Below, one piece after another: positions 1 through 10,228 of a stretch of 64,000 bases of DNA. A model generated the notes under the pieces. It worked only from the letters and a program-made list of their open reading frames with translations, did not search any database and was not told the origin of the DNA. Position 1 is the first letter of the stretch, and every line of letters begins with the position of its first letter. The stretch covers positions 621,092-685,091 of the forward strand of contig NW_015971545.1 of assembly GCF_000182565.1 (NCBI RefSeq), in the 5' to 3' direction. Origin of the DNA: Spizellomyces punctatus DAOM BR117. Lineage: Eukaryota > Chytridiomycota > Chytridiomycetes > Spizellomycetales > Spizellomycetaceae. Made by a program: the position numbers and the translations under genes.

Positions 1-56
1 AAAAAAAAGCGTTTAAATTCCTTACTCTCGACGTGTATTTGGTCAAACCAGACCCA

Positions 57-312
57 CCTGCAAGGTACTTATTGCCGATGCAAAGAATTTTGTAGCAAAC
101 CCAATGTCACAAACTGACATTACAGCGACGAAATGCAGCGATGCGGTTTGAAGTTCACGCTTGCTGAAGTATGAATACACAACGGCAGCGGAGGAAATGA
201 TAGAAAATACCGCTGTCGTGAGAAAGATCTTGGATACGACAATTGCAACATGATGCCCATCATCCGTCCCCGGATCCGCACTCAAAGTGCTGTTTGTCGT
301 GTTAAATGACAT
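57..312 (-). CDS. GPCR-like receptor, 5' exon only (partial)
   Basis: The ATG at 310-312 opens an exon of about 85 codons that ends at a GT donor (CAG/GTGGGT, positions 55-57); the rest of the gene lies left of the window. The N-terminus has two N-glycosylation sequons (NTT, NST), then two hydrophobic segments at about residues 24-47 and 58-82 separated by a short Tyr/Lys/Arg loop. The second segment carries LHFVAVMSVCDIG, a layout typical of TM1-TM2 of cAMP-receptor-like or secretin-like seven-helix receptors. The family is inferred from this layout alone. Ligand and subtype cannot be assigned from one exon; any multi-helix membrane protein with an outside N-terminus remains possible. Confidence 0.5.
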
Positions 313-1296
313 GTCAATTGAATGTTAAAGGTTGATGCGCATGAGGTGAAACAGACAAGGTCAAATTATATCTATTCCATCCCTCCCAGCCAGCCAGCCA
401 GAGTGGCATAAAAAAAAGACAATGGTAGTGAGCAGCCATTGCACCGGTCATTATTCCAAAAGGTGTTTTGATAAAACAAGCATCAAAGGTTGAAAACATG
501 TGCTGCGGAACAAACTGCGTACGTTAAACAATAGGGAATTGGTAACATGAAACCTTTGAGTAGAGCCCTCTTGGTAACTGGAATTCAACTGTGGTAAAAA
601 AAGTGTTGCACAAGACCCAGGACTCCAGCGAACGAGACACAATGCTATCCACCCGCGGGCGACAATCGTGCCACGCAGCATGCGATCGGAACTGGGAACT
701 GGGTCCAGTGGTTTAAGCACGCCACGATTATTCTAGCATGTCGATAAGGCTGTTAAGAGCTCTCGCACAGGTGCACGGCAACATTGTATTCAGAACGCAA
801 TCAGATCGCTGTTTTGGATCCAAAATCTTCATTGTTGGGCTGCAAAAGCGAAGCACTATTGTGAAGGCATGTGGAGAGACAAATAGGGTGTAGGAGCTTC
901 CACTGGAATCAGGGTGCAGATCATCGGCAAAATAGTTTTTTAGTGCCATGAATATAGCATATATTTACCATGAACTGAACTGTAGAGTGCAGCCACGACG
1001 CCTGATTGGAACTGGAGGCGGATGCTCAATGCAAAGCAAAGTCGGGTACGATGCTAGATACCCGTGCTGAGCACGTAAAGCATTTCAACGTTGACCATTG
1101 GAAACAGCCAAAACTTATCAATTTACAACAATCCACCCATTATTCACCAGATGAGCTTGACCGATAAGTGCCAAACCTGTCAAGCTGACTCACTCCCTGC
1201 ATTTGTTCTGTTTTCATCGCTCGCATCCCCATAATTACACTCATTCGGTAAGAAGGGTCTCCGAGTTGATACGCGTCAAAGTTACCGAGCCAGCTT
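313..1296. other. intergenic, no gene seen
   Basis: This stretch lies upstream of the GPCR-like exon and left of the Fanzor element. Short open frames exist on the minus strand but have no recognisable domains, splice logic or coding character. Confidence 0.5.
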
Positions 1297-1318
1297 GCCT
1301 ATACGACAGGGAATGAAC
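1297..1318 (+). repeat. left terminal inverted repeat of the Fanzor element
   Basis: Matches the reverse complement of 3839-3860 at 21 of 22 positions; the one difference is G at 1305 against A. It overlaps the base of a perfect 7-bp hairpin at 1315-1334. Confidence 0.65.
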
Positions 1319-1364
1319 CAGCGTAAACTGGTTCAGAAAAGTTAACTAACTGCTACTAGACAAT
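1307..1364 (-). ncRNA. candidate omega-RNA / element-end segment with hairpin
   Basis: This 58-nt noncoding segment lies between the terminal repeat and the ancestral Fanzor stop codon (1365-1367). It contains a perfect hairpin, GAACCAG / CGTAAA / CTGGTTC, at 1315-1334. A diverged copy (about 85 percent by eye) lies at 40240-40297 without any Fanzor frame. There the inner six stem pairs are kept while the loop changed at two positions. TnpB and Fanzor guide RNAs are known to come from the 3' end of the gene and the adjoining element end, which is where this sits. Transcription and RNA function are inference. Confidence 0.4.
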
Positions 1365-3401
1365 CTAAGCTACCAAAGGGACATGTCTACTGAAAATGGC
1401 TGGTCTAACACCATGATCTAAATACGATTTCACGATTGTTACCATATTAGACGTCCTTTATTTGTCTCGATTCCAGTAACGGTAAGTGCATCCTTGCTCT
1501 ATGCAGTTTGGGTTGGTACAACCTAGCAAGCCATGCACTTTTTCACTACATCCTTTCTGATGCTGCCAGGGTCTCGAGTGTGGTCGTATCTTGAATCCCT
1601 TTTGCCAATGATCGCCTGATAAGCATCTTGGACATATTGATGAGGTTCGATATTCATCTAATAGGAAGCAATCGATGCGATTGCATTTGAAACAATTCTG
1701 CCATCCAGTCGTTTTCGATGATATCTGGTATTTTTGGGTATGCCCACCATCGCTCCAATCACCCATTACTACAGCAAAACTACTACCAAAGCATTTCCTC
1801 ATATTAGATATCAGCTTTGCTTCAGTTCTTTGGGTGTTCATGTAGGTATGCCATCTCCATCTAGTATGGGTGGGATGTGAATAAAAGTCCTTCAAGGGTG
1901 CATCATTGTCATGGCGCCATGACAGGTAATGAATGTAGCTATCGAGATTCATTGTTTTATGTGAAGGCACTGCAGACTCGATGACATCAATGCCATTCTC
2001 ATGCTTCATTGCTTCATGGGATTTGTTGAACCTCCTGCTTCCAATCTCTTTGGTTCTTTGCATGGAAGTATAGTGAAACATACACCCATTTTGAAGATCC
2101 TGACAGTATAGCATATCATGCTTATTGGGATCAATGGTGACAACATTGGATGCACTGCGACAGGCCGTAAGATTATTCTCGATATATTGACTTTTGATAT
2201 CTGCTTCAATTGCCTGTTCTGAGTTGTGATGCTTGTGTCTGCCATATTTTGCTGCATCTGGATGCTTCAGGCAAACTGACATGGAGGTCCCATCCATTGT
2301 TATTGATCCATCAAATGCCATTCCACTACGTGTCATGAACACCTTACTGCCAAGATTGCAAACACGCAACCACAAGTCCATTTTGTCAACAGCGTCATAT
2401 TCTCGCTGTGAGACTTTTAGCACATGTTGATACAGAATCATAGTATCAATGCGAACATGGGATTGGATAAACGATCTTTGCAATGGGATGGCATTAAACA
2501 AGGGCAGGCCGCATCATTCGAATAAACGGGATAATGCACAGTGAGACAGAAAAAATGACAGCGGATCACATGCTACAAGATATGTGAGTGTCCCTTCTTT
2601 TCCTATTACTCGATCGAGCAAAATATTCCAAATGTCTTCTAATAATGCACTTTCCAAATCACTCAGGTCTAGATCATCGGTTTGTGGAATGTCGTCTAAT
2701 AAGAACAATTGTTTCAGATATCACAATCTGGCAAAAAATGATGTTCTCTCTGCTCCCAATAGTCTTTTCTGCTGGTTCTTGACATCTAATCAATAATTGA
2801 TGAATCTAACTAGCATTTTGACAAAATGCTCTTGGACATTGACTTTAATGTTTGTTATGACACTGGTGGTGAGGTAGTTGATGGACTGTTGATCGTATTT
2901 CAGGTTGGGCCGAGTAAAACCCACAACATCACAGTACTGATCAATATGGGGCATGAGGATATCATGGCAATCTTTTTTTGCCATGTTGCCTGGCTGCCAA
3001 GCTGCACCTTTATTCAGCAGGTAAAGCATTGCCTCCACAACAGTTTCATTGATAATCAGAAAGTGTGGGCTGGATAGGATGTAGAACTTGAGTGCATGAG
3101 TAGCATGGGCTGCTAGTTCATGGACGATTCAGATATAATTTTGAACGCGATCTCGGTAGGTATCATTTGCAGCAAAAGCCTTTTCAAAAGATGTCTTGTG
3201 ACATGAATGGAGGATAGCAGGTTGGTTGACTTTCTGCTTCTTCTTTGGAGGCATCGTTGAAGATGAAGACTGTGGGAAAATGGGCAACTCATCTTTTAAA
3301 TACTGGATAGATCTATTATTCATTAGACTAGATATGGGTTTATAGATATTGGACAACATTTCATTGGTCACTTGGGATGAAAATTTTTGATAGTATGTCA
3401 T
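1365..3401 (-). pseudogene. Fanzor1 (eukaryotic TnpB-like RNA-guided nuclease) with five in-frame stops
   Basis: A single frame runs from ATG 3399-3401 (or the likelier ATG 3252-3254, which starts MPPKKKQKV, an SV40-like nuclear localisation signal) to TAG 1365-1367: 679 or 630 codons, close to known Fanzor1 lengths. RuvC-I is IDPNKH (Asp codon 2130-2132; the usual DPG has Asn for Gly). GDWS follows, typical of Fanzor1. DEYRTS holds the alternative RuvC-II Glu (codon 1653-1655). The zinc site is CPRC plus CTNPNC, and RuvC-III is YWNRDK (Asp codon 1464-1466). The tail after the last stop still reads like a Fanzor C-terminus (NM, then DHG, RP, F-R). Stops interrupt it at 3129 (TGA), 2790 (TGA), 2721 (TGA), 2514 (TGA) and 1458 (TAA). 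There is no frameshift. As annotated it cannot make full-length protein under the standard code; a decayed copy is most likely. Confidence 0.85.
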
Positions 3402-3838
3402 GTGACCATGGGTTATTTATTGTGGTCACCGAAGGGGGTCAGGGGTATTCATTAGGTAGCTTTCAGTGGAGGCATTTACCAGTGTCTTTTGGGCGAGATT
3501 TGAGGATTTTGGATAGTCATTGTTTACATTCCATGCCTGTACCAGCGTCGAATCCTGGCATCCCATGTCTGAATCTTCAGGCCCGACGCGTAGCTAAGCC
3601 ACCCGCCTCACCCAAACCATCGAGCGCCATCATCACATTCATAGCATTCTTCAGGCTTGAAGCGCTTCATCATATTGGCGCTTTTTCATATGTCGTTGAT
3701 ATGCAAAGAGGAGTTCATGTATACATTGCCATGCTGGGCATAGCGACGTACAGCTTTGCAAACTGGTAAACCCTGCTGAACTGGCATAGCTTACGCTCAT
3801 ATCCGATGGCAATCAAACCTTCCTCCGCGGCAACCCCA

Positions 3839-3860
3839 GTTCATTCCCTGTTGTATAGGC
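3839..3860 (-). repeat. right terminal inverted repeat of the Fanzor element
   Basis: Reverse complement of 1297-1318 with one mismatch. Its outer end merges into the 16-nt sequence GTATAGGCTTGCCTAT (3853-3868), which recurs exactly at 10525-10540. Confidence 0.65.
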
Positions 3861-3995
3861 TTGCCTATATCCACCAAGCGGATTCTGAAATAAAACGGCG
3901 TATATTAGAGTAAAAAGATATTGGACGATTTTACACTTTCTTCCACTTGATGAAATTAACAATTAACAACAGCTCCACCATTGGCTCCACAGCTC

Positions 3996-4040
3996 CACCA
4001 TCCATCCCACAGATTGGCACATCATTGACCCTTACACGGC
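3996..4040 (+). repeat. copied fragment of the stomatin gene (intron 4 end plus exon 5 start)
   Basis: Identical to 6503-6547 except for one base (C at 4023 for T), 44 of 45. The copied piece spans the 3' splice site, with CCCACAG followed by the exon start ATTGGCAC, so it was copied at DNA level and not from spliced RNA. Similarity stops abruptly on both sides. It lies 136 bp outside the right terminal repeat of the Fanzor element. Confidence 0.75.
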
Positions 4041-4695
4041 TTCCGAGACCAACAGCTATTTCTTCAAGATGAAAGTTGTCCAATACTGAAAAGCAGTCTT
4101 GCAATCATCTTACCAATTTTGCCTCTTCAGAGTGGGTGGTTATCAGTTTCAGGAGACAAGCGACGCTTTCGAAGAGCAAAGTGTGATAATCAAGCAAACT
4201 CTGCTGGAGAACTGAAGCGCATTCGCGGGAGAGGAAACCCTGAAGCTGGATGTATGTCCCTATATTGGAGCCATCATCGATGTTGGGACTGAGCCCCATC
4301 TTGGCACTACGCAAAAGGTAAGGTGCTCGTCGCCAGAGCAGCCGCAGCAGGCCGGGTGGTTGACGATGATTCTGAATGAATATCCGCATTATGGTAATAG
4401 ATATGGTAAAAAGGGCAAAATCCTTTTACAAAGAGAATGTTGCAAAGGTCTTTCCATGCAAAGACTAGTAGCCCCAGTTTGTAAACTATCGCTTGGGGTC
4501 GCCATCATCTCATACTTCCATGGTTGAAGTGTTCCAGAAGCACCTTAGGGTAATCTATGAGCCTCACCCTTGCATCCACGCTACAAGAGGCTTTTAACTT
4601 CCTCATCCAATTTGTCCTTCTTAAGTTCTTAACGCATATGGGACCGAATCAACCTGTTCTATTCCTTTTCTTTTCGGTTCTTTTATTGTCTTTGC

Positions 4696-4796
4696 AATAG
4701 GAAATTTTAAAAAGCAACCAAGAAGTGCAACCAGCTTCAAAGTGGTGACTGTGCCTCCGGAACGGCGGCGCAGCGAATGTAACTTTGGTGTCGGTT
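4696..4796 (+). repeat. 100-bp dispersed repeat, copy 1 (inverted relative to copy 2)
   Basis: Nearly identical (about 98 percent by eye) to the reverse complement of 12011-12110; the few differences fall near AATAGG/AATTGG and CAAAGTGG/CAAATTGG. Its flanks do not match those of the other copy. There is no open frame or terminal inverted repeat of its own. Confidence 0.8.
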
Positions 4797-5848
4797 GGTG
4801 CATTATGGGCAGTCACCCTACCTCAACTCTCAACGGGAGCGTGCAGGTAGCTGTTCGCACTGTAATCTCATGGAATGTCCGCATCGCCCCTGTACGACGT
4901 GCATTTCAGAATCCGGACCAGCTGCAAAAATGGACAGGTAAGTTTGGCCGCCAAGTCATAAAGCAAATCGGCAGCCGAATATGTGCCTGCGATGCTCCAG
5001 AACAGGAGGTTTTCCTTCTTAGCCGTGCTCTGCTGAATTAAATTCCAATACTCACTACTCGGCATATCTGTCAGGCCTCGCAGTTGGGTTCATACGGTTC
5101 AGTAGACGGAAAGTGCCTGTGCACAGGCTACAATTGTATATCAAAAGCAATGCGAACTACGTAATATCCTCAGAATAAGCAAGATTCTAAAATATGTGAA
5201 TTACATTTTCCGGTAAAACTGAGGATCCCTAAAGACGCTATCTGAAACTCTGGGTCTTCTTCTGCGAATAGAGACAATCATGATCTAATTCTGCAGGGAT
5301 CGCAGGGCTAATCCTCGTATTCATATAGTTTCAAGCACGGGTATTTACCAGCAATGTAAGCATGTGCGCATATATGGGTTTCCGATTGTCGCAACCTTTC
5401 TTTGGATTTCTCGTCAAACCTTCAACTACCATGTGTGTTAATGCCATTGACTTGCTCTGATGCCCAGTTTGCAACAATGCTTCTATGTTCAATGTCCTCT
5501 CAGTGGCAAAATCATCCCATGATCCTCTGCCTTGGCAGTACTTTTCCATTTGCATTCAGCGCAAAAGTTCCTCTTGCCTTGGCTAGAAACTAACCCCTTC
5601 CTTTTGACAAACCACATGAATTCAAAGTTTCGCCCAGCCCCTACCGCACAGGAAATAAACCGCAAACAGAAGCCTTCCTTCAAGTGCTCCGAACGCGTTC
5701 CTTTGCTGCCGTAAAAAGTTGCATAATCAGGGACAACTTGGCACACCATTTTCGTTCGTCTTTAAAAATAACAAGCATTGAACAGCGACCCTCTTCCTCC
5801 TCAAGAACCTCCTAAACACTTTATACGACCTCTCCCAGTAACTACACA

Positions 5849-7111
5849 ATGACAACGCCCGAACCTAAAGGCAAAGGTCGGGTTCACGACGAGCAACCCG
5901 CAACTCCGCCTCCAATGTTCCCTCTTCAAGCTACGTACGCCAAGGAGATTCCCTTGCCTGCTGAAGCGTACGGATGGTGTAAGTAGCAGTGTAATCTCAA
6001 TTTAATAAAGTTTTCTTCCAGTGGTTGATGGATCACATTTCAGATGAAAGCATGATGAGTTGCCTTGGCAGTGTCGCCGGGGTATTGGGCAGCATACCAT
6101 GTTGTTGCTGTTGTCCCAATCCCTACAAGTCGGTAGCGCAAGGAACTGTGGGCCTGGTCACTCGTTTCGGCCGATATTACAAAAGGTGAGGATGTGACGT
6201 ACATGTCGCTGCCAGAGTTTTTGTTCCTCATCACACTGTAAATTTTTGCAGCGTCGACCCTGGACTGCACGCTATCAATCCCGCCACTGAAAATCTGCAA
6301 ACATTGGATATCAAGATTCAAGTCGAGGATATTCCGACTCAGGTAATTTCTCGATATACATTTCATTTCTTTAAAAGGAGTACAGGCTGATCCGCTATAT
6401 GTTCTCAAGTCTGTAATGTCCAAAGACAACGTTATGGTCATGATTGATTCAGTCCTCTGTATGTACCCCTGTTCTATTTGGGATGTCGGATTAATGAATT
6501 CTCACCATCCATCCCACAGATTGGCACATTATTGACCCTTACACGGCCGCCTTCCTCGTCAACAATGTCCGAAAAGCCCTCACTGAACGGACACAAACTA
6601 CTCTTCGTCAGATTATCGGCTCACGTACAATTCAAGACTGCGTTGAACAGCGAGAAAGCATTGCGCACGAGATTCAACTCATTGTCGAAGGCCCTGCTTC
6701 CACCTGGGGTGTTAAAATCGAGAGTATTTTGATCAAGGACATGCAATTCAGTACTGAGCTCCAGGAGACTTTGTCATCTGCTGCGAAACAGCAACGGTTG
6801 GGTGAGAGTAAAATTATCGCTGCCAAGGCTGAGGTCGAGAGTGCGAAGCTGATGAGGGAGGCGTCCGATATTCTTAATACGCCTGCGGTATGTTGTTGTA
6901 TTACCCGAGTGGAAATCACCTTTCTGCTGCTAACAATCTTTCCTCGGCTTGGGCACAATTGTAGGCCATGCAAATCCGATATCTTGAAACGCTCAACAGC
7001 ATGGCCGCCAAGGCGGGCACCAAAGTCATCTTCATGCCTCCTAATTCTGATGATCTCGGAGTACAGAGAGTGACGCAAATGGAAGTCATGGGCCAAGGTG
7101 GTCATGCGTGA
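5849..7111 (+). CDS. stomatin-like SPFH membrane-scaffold protein
   Basis: Six exons: 5849-5978, 6044-6185, 6252-6342, 6386-6458, 6520-6887 and 6965-7111, all with GT-AG introns and consistent phase; 316 aa. A five-Cys run follows Ile-Pro at residues 63-67, where stomatins carry palmitoylated or hairpin-inserted membrane segments. The SPFH/band-7 domain follows (about 74-250): GTVGLVTRFGRYY, VDPGLHAINP, IIDPYTAAF and a Glu/Ala/Lys-rich helix with QQRLGESKIIAAKAEVESA. The C-terminus is the oligomerisation segment (MQIRYLETLNSMA). Stomatins form cholesterol-rich membrane scaffolds that modulate channels. Exon 5 is the source of the fragment at 3996-4040. The family call is secure; subcellular site is not shown. 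Confidence 0.9.
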
Positions 7112-7176
7112 GACGAAGCAGACTGTGGTTTATGAAAAGTTAGAAAATTAATGGATAGTTATGTGTTGGTGATTTA

Positions 7177-7276
7177 CTACATTCGATTGTTTTTGGATAA
7201 TGCTGTTTCGTACCCAATGTCAATAATGATGGCACCATCCAGTGGAATTAATGCCACCGATACTCGTTCTGCTGGA
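7177..7276 (+). repeat. 100-bp direct repeat, copy 1
   Basis: Matches 10367-10466 in the same orientation at about 90 percent by eye, sharing a core beginning TTCGATTGTTTTTGGATAAT. It starts 66 bp after the stomatin stop; the other copy starts 139 bp after the glutamate decarboxylase stop. It has no coding potential. Confidence 0.8.
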
Positions 7277-7867
7277 TAGTTTATGTATGCGTGTGATTCC
7301 TCAAGTTTAAAGGAAATTTTCAAATATACTGGGGACTCACGTCTTCGTCAAAGAACAGCTTTCCAGCTCCAAGAGAACGAACCATATGACGACCAACCTA
7401 AATCAAAAACTGTTCAATTCAATCCATATCTTCCAAGAAAACAAGAAGTAGACATCTCTGCTCAAAAAGGTCAGTGTCTATAGACCATGTCATCTCATTC
7501 TGTCTGCTTGTTCGTATGCATCTTTTATTTTCAATTTGTAACATTTTTCGGTGTGTTACACCCTTAGTAATTTCAAGTTAACCTTAACCTTCCCAAGTTT
7601 TGGACTTTGTCTAAATCGAAAGGGCTGGTGGAATTTTGCATGCGTTCTACTGTTGCCATAGATCACTATACTTTAATTCTTGGAAAATTCTGTTTTCGAA
7701 CATTCCGTTGAGCATGTTTTCCTTCTTCTCGTTCCCCATAGCGCGTGCTCTGCTAGCGTGACGTCACCAACAAGTTGCTGTTATTTAACAGACTTGAAGC
7801 TCTCTGCTCTCCCCAATCAGTCTTTTCCCAACTTTCTAGACGCAACCAACATTTATCAAATTCAAAA

Positions 7868-10228
7868 ATGGTTTTATCTGAACATGCCGATCCAGAGACC
7901 ATCGTGGATACTCTTGCACGTCTGAACATTCGCAAGAAATCCCATATTCATTCTCTCGGTACTTTGACGGCTTTGCATCATTCAGCGGAATATGCTAGCC
8001 TAACACCACTTTTACCTTTTAGCCTATGCGTCCCGCTTTGCTACGCAAGATATCCCAAAAGTGAGTTCACCCTTTCGCTTGGACTGAAAACGGTTGTCAC
8101 TCATTAGGTATTGATCCTCTATAGTACACTCTACCCGAGACTTCATCAGAGGCCGTGGTAGCCTACCAGATGATCCACGACATGCTGGAATTTGATGGCA
8201 GTCCTGCCAAAAACCTTGCATCTTTCCGTAAGCAAACTGCAATCCTACTTGTTAGAAAACTTTACCAGGGCTCACATTTGTTCTGTAGTCAGCACCTGGA
8301 TGGAACCTGAGGCAGAGAAGCTGATGGTAGAAAATCTGGCCAAAAACTTGGCGGACCAGGTGGCTTAACAAAACCTATGATAATCCATCATGCCATAATT
8401 GCAATCTAATCCGTGTACAGGATGAATACCCAGCGACCATGAGAATACAGGATCGCTGCGTCTCAATTCTCTCTCATATGTGGAAGATTCCAAGTGGCCA
8501 AAAAGCTGTCGGCACTGCCACGGTAGGGTCTTCGGAAGCCGTGCAACTGGGTGGGTTGGCGATGAAATGGCGATGGAGGGATGCACGCAAGGCGGCTGGC
8601 AAGGATGTCAGCAAGCCAAACATTATCTACGCTTCTAATGCACAGGTACGATGCGATATCTTCTGTTCGCACAGTGTTGTGTACAATAACTGATTTTAAC
8701 AATTAACAGGTGGCCTTGGAGAAGTTTGCACGATACTTTGACGTTGAGGCGCGTGTGGTGCCTGTCTCAGAAAAGAGCAGATTCTGTTTAGATGTGGAGA
8801 AAGCAATCAAATTGGTCGATGAGAATACCATAGGCATCTACGTGAGTTTTCAATGCGGCAACATGACGTACAGTGACAGCTCTAAAAGACCGGCTTGTTT
8901 TAGGTCATTATGGGCAGCACCTACACTGGCCACTACGAGAATGTTGAGGCTATGTCCAAAGCGTTAGATGACCTTCAAAAGCGCACCGGTCTTGACATTC
9001 CCATTCATGTCGACGCTGCCAGCGGTGGATTCGTCGCACCATTTGCATCACCCAACCTCAAGTGGGCGTTTGATCTCCCCCGCGTTGTCTCTATCAACAC
9101 GTCTGGACACAAGTACGGATTATGCTATGCCGGCATTGGTGAGTACGATTCATATACCCATCTGTATGAAAATGGTATAAACCCTCTGGCAATGCACAGG
9201 GTGGATCATCTGGAGAAGTTCAGAGTATCTCCCACAGGGGCTTGTGTTCCAGCTACACTATCTTGGAGGAAGCGAGGCAACCTATACCCTCAATTTTAGT
9301 CGTAAGTAAATGCGCTTGCGATCATACGGGACTTTTGTACACTCACTTGCGTGGATTCTTCAGGTCCTGCATCATCTATGATCGCCCAATACTACAATCT
9401 CATCCGTCTCGGACGTAAAGGGTACACAGACATTATTACCAACTGTCTCACCAATGCCCGCTTACTGGTGCGCTGTTTGAATAATGGTAGCTGCTATGTC
9501 TGCTAAATTGGAATCTAATGTTCCGTTTGTTAGTCCTGCGCGCTCGAAAAGACGGAAATTTTTGAAGTCGTTTCCGACATCCATCGTCCTCGCGGGCAAT
9601 TCTATAACTCACACGGAACGGCTAAGTGTAGTCCTCCAAGTGACTACACAAAAAATTCCTCTTTTAATGATGGCCTGCCAGTGGTTGCATTCACGTACGT
9701 TTAATTCTTCCCGTATATTATTACGATTCTCCGATGCTCAGATGTCTTGCGTATCCCATTCAGTTTCTCCCGAAAGTTCAAAGAAGATCATCCGGATGTT
9801 GAACAACAATTTGTCGTCAACTTGCTTCGCGCTCGTGGATGGATCGTACCCAGTTACCCTCTCCCACCTGACTGTGAAAACATTGAAATTCTTCGCGTGG
9901 TAGTGAGGGAGAGTATGACCGAAGAGCTTGTTGAGCTGCTCGGTAAGCATTGTAGAGTCGACATTTCGTTTTGTCCGTCCGGAAAGTCTCACGCGCATCC
10001 CATTTCATATAAAGTGACTGACATCCTCTGGGCCGTGAACGGTACGTGAATGCAACAAGCCGATTCCTGGTATCATCATCGCTAACGATACATTGGTATA
10101 CAGGTATTCTAGAAGAAGGTCAACATTTCCTTTCGAAGCACACGCAGCCGAGCTCTCACAATCGAGCGGAAGCCTTCACAAGCGACAAAAAACCTGATGG
10201 AAAACATGTATACTCGAGAGTTTGTTGA
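7868..10228 (+). CDS. GAD1: glutamate decarboxylase (PLP-dependent)
   Basis: Thirteen exons: 7868-7958, 8023-8060, 8125-8227, 8289-8359, 8421-8645, 8710-8841, 8904-9138, 9200-9301, 9364-9467, 9534-9694, 9764-9942, 10015-10041 and 10104-10228, giving 530 aa. It converts L-glutamate to GABA and CO2 in the cytosol. Family marks: [11 protein letters not shown] near the start, [35 protein letters not shown] (Asp about 257, pairs with the pyridine N) and [11 protein letters not shown] with the PLP lysine at about residue 290. The C-terminal domain has LPVVAF and [12 protein letters not shown]. The intron before 9764 needs the second AG (CATTCAG); the first AG at 9741 would shift frame. Length fits the yeast and plant enzymes. 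Very confident in function. Confidence 0.93.

Larger units (their letters stand above)
1297..3860 (-). mobile_element. Fanzor1-carrying element bounded by 22-bp inverted repeats
   Basis: Positions 1297-1318 and 3839-3860 are inverted repeats matching at 21 of 22 bases, starting GCCTATAC and ending GGGAATGAAC. The 2.56-kb unit between them holds one long minus-strand frame (Fanzor1 type) and little else. At the right end the repeat continues into the near-palindrome GTATAGGCTTGCCTAT (3853-3868), so the true outer border could lie a few bases further out. No clear target-site duplication can be called; the flanks share only CTT/TTG. No DDE or tyrosine transposase is present, so the unit may be moved in trans by a related DNA transposon. 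Fanzor proteins are known as passengers of diverse eukaryotic transposons. Confidence 0.65.
3861..5848. other. intergenic, repeat-bearing, no intact gene
   Basis: No gene is supported here. The stretch holds a 45-bp copy of a stomatin intron-exon junction (3996-4040) and one arm of a 100-bp inverted repeat pair (4696-4796). A minus-strand open frame of 94 codons at 4105-4389 has no recognisable domain. The last 150 bases before 5849 are pyrimidine-rich and probably hold the stomatin promoter and 5' UTR. Confidence 0.5.

Noticed and set aside
1297-1367. Helitron 3' end (hairpin then CTAG)
   Set aside because: The hairpin-to-CTAG distance is 20 or more bases, no Rep/helicase frame exists, and inverted terminal repeats argue for a cut-and-paste element.
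1458-3401. Genome-wide reassignment of TGA to tryptophan in the host
   Set aside because: Stomatin, glutamate decarboxylase, the Gemin8-like gene and the unknown protein at 40997 all end in TGA at the expected family length, so TGA is a stop in this genome.
4105-4389. Chitin-synthase-like fragment (IIDVGTEP on the plus strand near 4277)
   Set aside because: Only a handful of residues resemble the LDVGTKP motif; no surrounding similarity.
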